Of a DNA stretch of 15,249 nt, positions 13,660 through 15,249 are shown piece after piece. Within the stretch, counting starts at the first letter, position 1; each line of letters starts with the position of its first letter. The notes below the pieces were generated by a model. It saw nothing but the letters and a program-made list of their open reading frames with translations. It was not told where the DNA came from and did no database searches. The DNA comes from Chitinophagaceae bacterium UBA2793 (GTDB taxonomy: Bacteria > Bacteroidota > Bacteroidia > Chitinophagales > Chitinophagaceae). Location of the stretch: contig DEHT01000089.1 in the NCBI GenBank assembly GCA_002352045.1, positions 16,728 to 31,976 of the forward strand. The letters run 5' to 3'. The position numbers were made by a program, and so were the translations under genes.

Positions 13660-14970
13660 ATGTTCAGAAATAGTTCAATTATTTTTTTGTTGGTATTGTT
13701 TTCTTGTATGCAATTAAATGCTCAACAAAAATCTGCAATACCCGATGAACAACTGGAAAGTATGCATATCAAGTTTAAAGAAATTCAAGCCGATGCGGCT
13801 GCTCAAAAAAAATTTGACAAAGCGCTTGAAGGCTCTGTTGATGAAATGATGCATTCTTTAAATGCCTGGTTAAAGAAAAAGAAAGAAGCGCAACATTCTG
13901 CCGACATTCATTATCAACCCGGATATAATCATAAGCCCGGCGAAATGAATCTTTTTCCAATATGGGAAGAAATTCCCGGACCTGTACCCTCTTTACCAGA
14001 GGCTAAACAAACCGACTTTATTGCACGCTACCAAACTTATATAAACAAGGTAACTGTTTTAAAAAAGCAGTTATCCGATATGGTGCATCAACACCTGGAC
14101 AACAACCGTAGCAACAAACAACAAATGATAGAAGACCAAAATGCGCTGAGCAACAAGAATGGTATTGTACAACAAATGGGCGGTGCAAATGCAATTAAAA
14201 ATATGAGCGATAAAGAAAGAAAGCAAGCAGCAAAAAATGCAGGCGAAAATATGAAAACCAATTCTGGCGCAACAACCGGCTTAAAAAATGCAGGCATGAA
14301 TGAAATGGCCCGTAAAATGATGAGTGATCCTTCTTACAGGGAATTTTATAATAAAATGACTGCGGCACAAAAAGAAGCTGAACTTAAAAAATTTATGGGA
14401 ACAACCATGGATGAAAGAAACGACAAAGCTTTTGAAGCTTCTATCAACAATAGAAATAATACATACAGTGCCGCCAATGTTGAGCTATTATTGGGTGAAT
14501 GTTTGCAGCAAATGCAGGAAGCTGCCAAACCTTATGCCGAAGGAACCGAACTTGCAAATAATTTTTTCAATAGCATTTATAAAAGTATTGATGATTGGTA
14601 CAAAAGAACTTATGAAAAACTGCCTGAAACAAATGCAAGGGAAAAAATTGGGCACCATATTTTAATACGATGCAAAGAAACCATACTGTACGCATATCAT
14701 AAAAAAGAAGCTGTTACCAGAACTATTTTATGGAATCTTTTAAAAAACAATACAAAAATTTCATTCGGAAAACTTAACGACTACATAGGAAATTATCCCT
14801 GGGGCAAAACTAAAAATGCAGGACTGGTTGATGGAAATTATACAGAACCTAAATTGGCATTGGCTGTTAATAGCATTTACGATGAAATGATTCGAATGAC
14901 AGGAGAGGCTGAAAGGGTTACCTGGTTATTTAAAGAACAGCAGCAACAGTATGAGCTGGCTTTACAGTAA
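13660..14970 (+). CDS. Hypothetical exported helical protein
   Basis: A 436-residue protein I do not recognise. Residues 1-21 form a signal peptide ending LNA before QQKSA; Cys16 in LFSC could alternatively be a lipobox, though Phe at -2 is unusual. The mature protein is almost wholly helical. An N-terminal part (about 28-80) is followed by a Pro-rich loop (86-115), a coiled region (118-165), a Lys/Asn/Met/Ala-rich low-complexity stretch (165-260), and a more ordered C-terminal helical domain (about 268-436) containing DDWYKRTYEKLP at 311-322. Two segments, NMSDKERKQAAK (181-192) and MMSDPSYREFYNKM (220-233), look like divergent copies of one helix. No catalytic motif was seen. The gene follows the 13005 lipoprotein gene and ends before a strong bidirectional terminator. 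Scaffold or surface roles are guesses. Confidence 0.75.
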   Translation: MFRNSSIIFLLVLFSCMQLNAQQKSAIPDEQLESMHIKFKEIQADAAAQKKFDKALEGSVDEMMHSLNAWLKKKKEAQHSADIHYQPGYNHKPGEMNLFPIWEEIPGPVPSLPEAKQTDFIARYQTYINKVTVLKKQLSDMVHQHLDNNRSNKQQMIEDQNALSNKNGIVQQMGGANAIKNMSDKERKQAAKNAGENMKTNSGATTGLKNAGMNEMARKMMSDPSYREFYNKMTAAQKEAELKKFMGTTMDERNDKAFEASINNRNNTYSAANVELLLGECLQQMQEAAKPYAEGTELANNFFNSIYKSIDDWYKRTYEKLPETNAREKIGHHILIRCKETILYAYHKKEAVTRTILWNLLKNNTKISFGKLNDYIGNYPWGKTKNAGLVDGNYTEPKLALAVNSIYDEMIRMTGEAERVTWLFKEQQQQYELALQ

Positions 14971-15050
14971 ATTTATCTTATAATTAATTGTATCATTTTT
15001 ACAAAAAAATGTTCTATAAAATCTGGCTGCGTATAAAAAGAACCGAAAAT

Positions 15051-15079
15051 AAAAAGAGCTGCAAATTGCAGCTCTTTTT
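15051..15079. terminator. Bidirectional rho-independent terminator
   Basis: A perfect 13-bp inverted repeat (AAAAAGAGCTGCA and its complement) closes a 3-base loop, with A residues on one side and T residues on the other so that it works in both directions. It sits between the 3' ends of the convergent 13660 gene and the OmpA-domain gene. Confidence 0.93.
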
Positions 15080-15096
15080 AAATCTAAATATTGTTA

Positions 15097-15249
15097 TTAG
15101 AAGTTTCTGGCAGTCATTTCTGTTCTGCGGTTTTTAGCACGACCTGCAGCGGTTTTATTATCGGCAACGGGTTTGCTTTCGCCATAACCGGTAGCAAACA
15201 AACGGCTATCGGCTACACCTTTTGCTATCAAATAATCTTTTACAGCTTT
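15097..15249 (-). CDS. OmpA-family protein, C-terminal fragment
   Basis: The frame is open from the right window edge to a stop at 15097-15099 and gives the last 50 residues of an OmpA-like domain. The signature GYGESKPVADN followed by AAGRAKNRRTEM is the end of the peptidoglycan-binding OmpA fold, which anchors outer-membrane proteins to the cell wall. The Asn-Arg-Arg at the end is the conserved NRR of the family. The rest of the protein, including any barrel, TPR or beta-propeller part, lies outside the window, so the overall type cannot be told. Confidence 0.92.
   Translation of the reverse strand, partial: KAVKDYLIAKGVADSRLFATGYGESKPVADNKTAAGRAKNRRTEMTARNF

Noticed and set aside
14088..14297. 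Minus-strand frame with membrane-like, Cys-rich translation inside the 13660 gene
   Set aside because: It is the complement of the Lys/Asn/Met-rich stretch; A-rich codons read backwards give Phe, Leu and Cys. No start context supports it.
1..15249. A defence system, mobile element or biosynthetic cluster
   Set aside because: No transposase, integrase, CRISPR repeat, toxin-antitoxin pair, restriction or phage protein was recognised; the identifiable genes are core housekeeping and envelope functions with uniform base composition to the eye.

Overview
The window is AT-rich and reads as an ordinary chromosomal segment of a Bacteroidota bacterium, most likely a Chitinophagaceae-type lineage. The grounds are the protein style (Bacteroidota-type PNPase, PlsY and PrmA; many lipoproteins and signal peptides), the near absence of Shine-Dalgarno sequences ahead of most genes, and recurrent TAnnTTTG -7 promoter elements, which are characteristic of this phylum. 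Thirteen complete protein genes and two partial genes at the edges account for most of the sequence. No rRNA, tRNA, insertion sequence, CRISPR array or prophage gene was recognised.

Layout. Positions 3-101 hold the last codons of an unidentified plus-strand gene, followed closely by a two-domain 5'-nucleotidase-type lipoprotein (149-1696). Facing it on the minus strand are a VOC-family protein (1736-2173), a cyclophilin (2321-2770) and a secreted TPR protein (3022-4281) that ends in a clear intrinsic terminator. dnaG is divergent to the TPR gene (4442-6376, plus, TTG start) and converges on a DUF3052-like protein (6407-6847). A long minus-strand block follows: M48 lipoprotein protease (7027-7833), plsY (7916-8569), prmA (8647-9468), a MazG-like pyrophosphohydrolase (9484-9951), pnp (10070-12220) and rpsO (12341-12613). 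At the right are two plus-strand genes for exported proteins of unknown function (13005-13553 and 13660-14970), a bidirectional terminator, and the 3' end of a minus-strand OmpA-domain gene cut by the window edge.

Functionally the core is information processing and envelope maintenance: primase, S15 and PNPase, L11 methylation, nucleotide-pool cleaning, phospholipid synthesis, protein folding and periplasmic proteolysis. rpsO-pnp is the widely conserved ribosomal protein/RNA-decay pair, and here it carries a hairpin in the rpsO leader and another between the two genes. mazG-like and prmA are tightly spaced and probably co-transcribed; plsY appears to have its own promoter.

I found no convincing new multi-gene system. 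The best leads are the rpsO leader hairpin (possible S15 autoregulation), the rpsO-pnp intergenic hairpin, the TTG-initiated dnaG with an inverted repeat upstream, and the two unrecognised exported proteins at 13005-14970.
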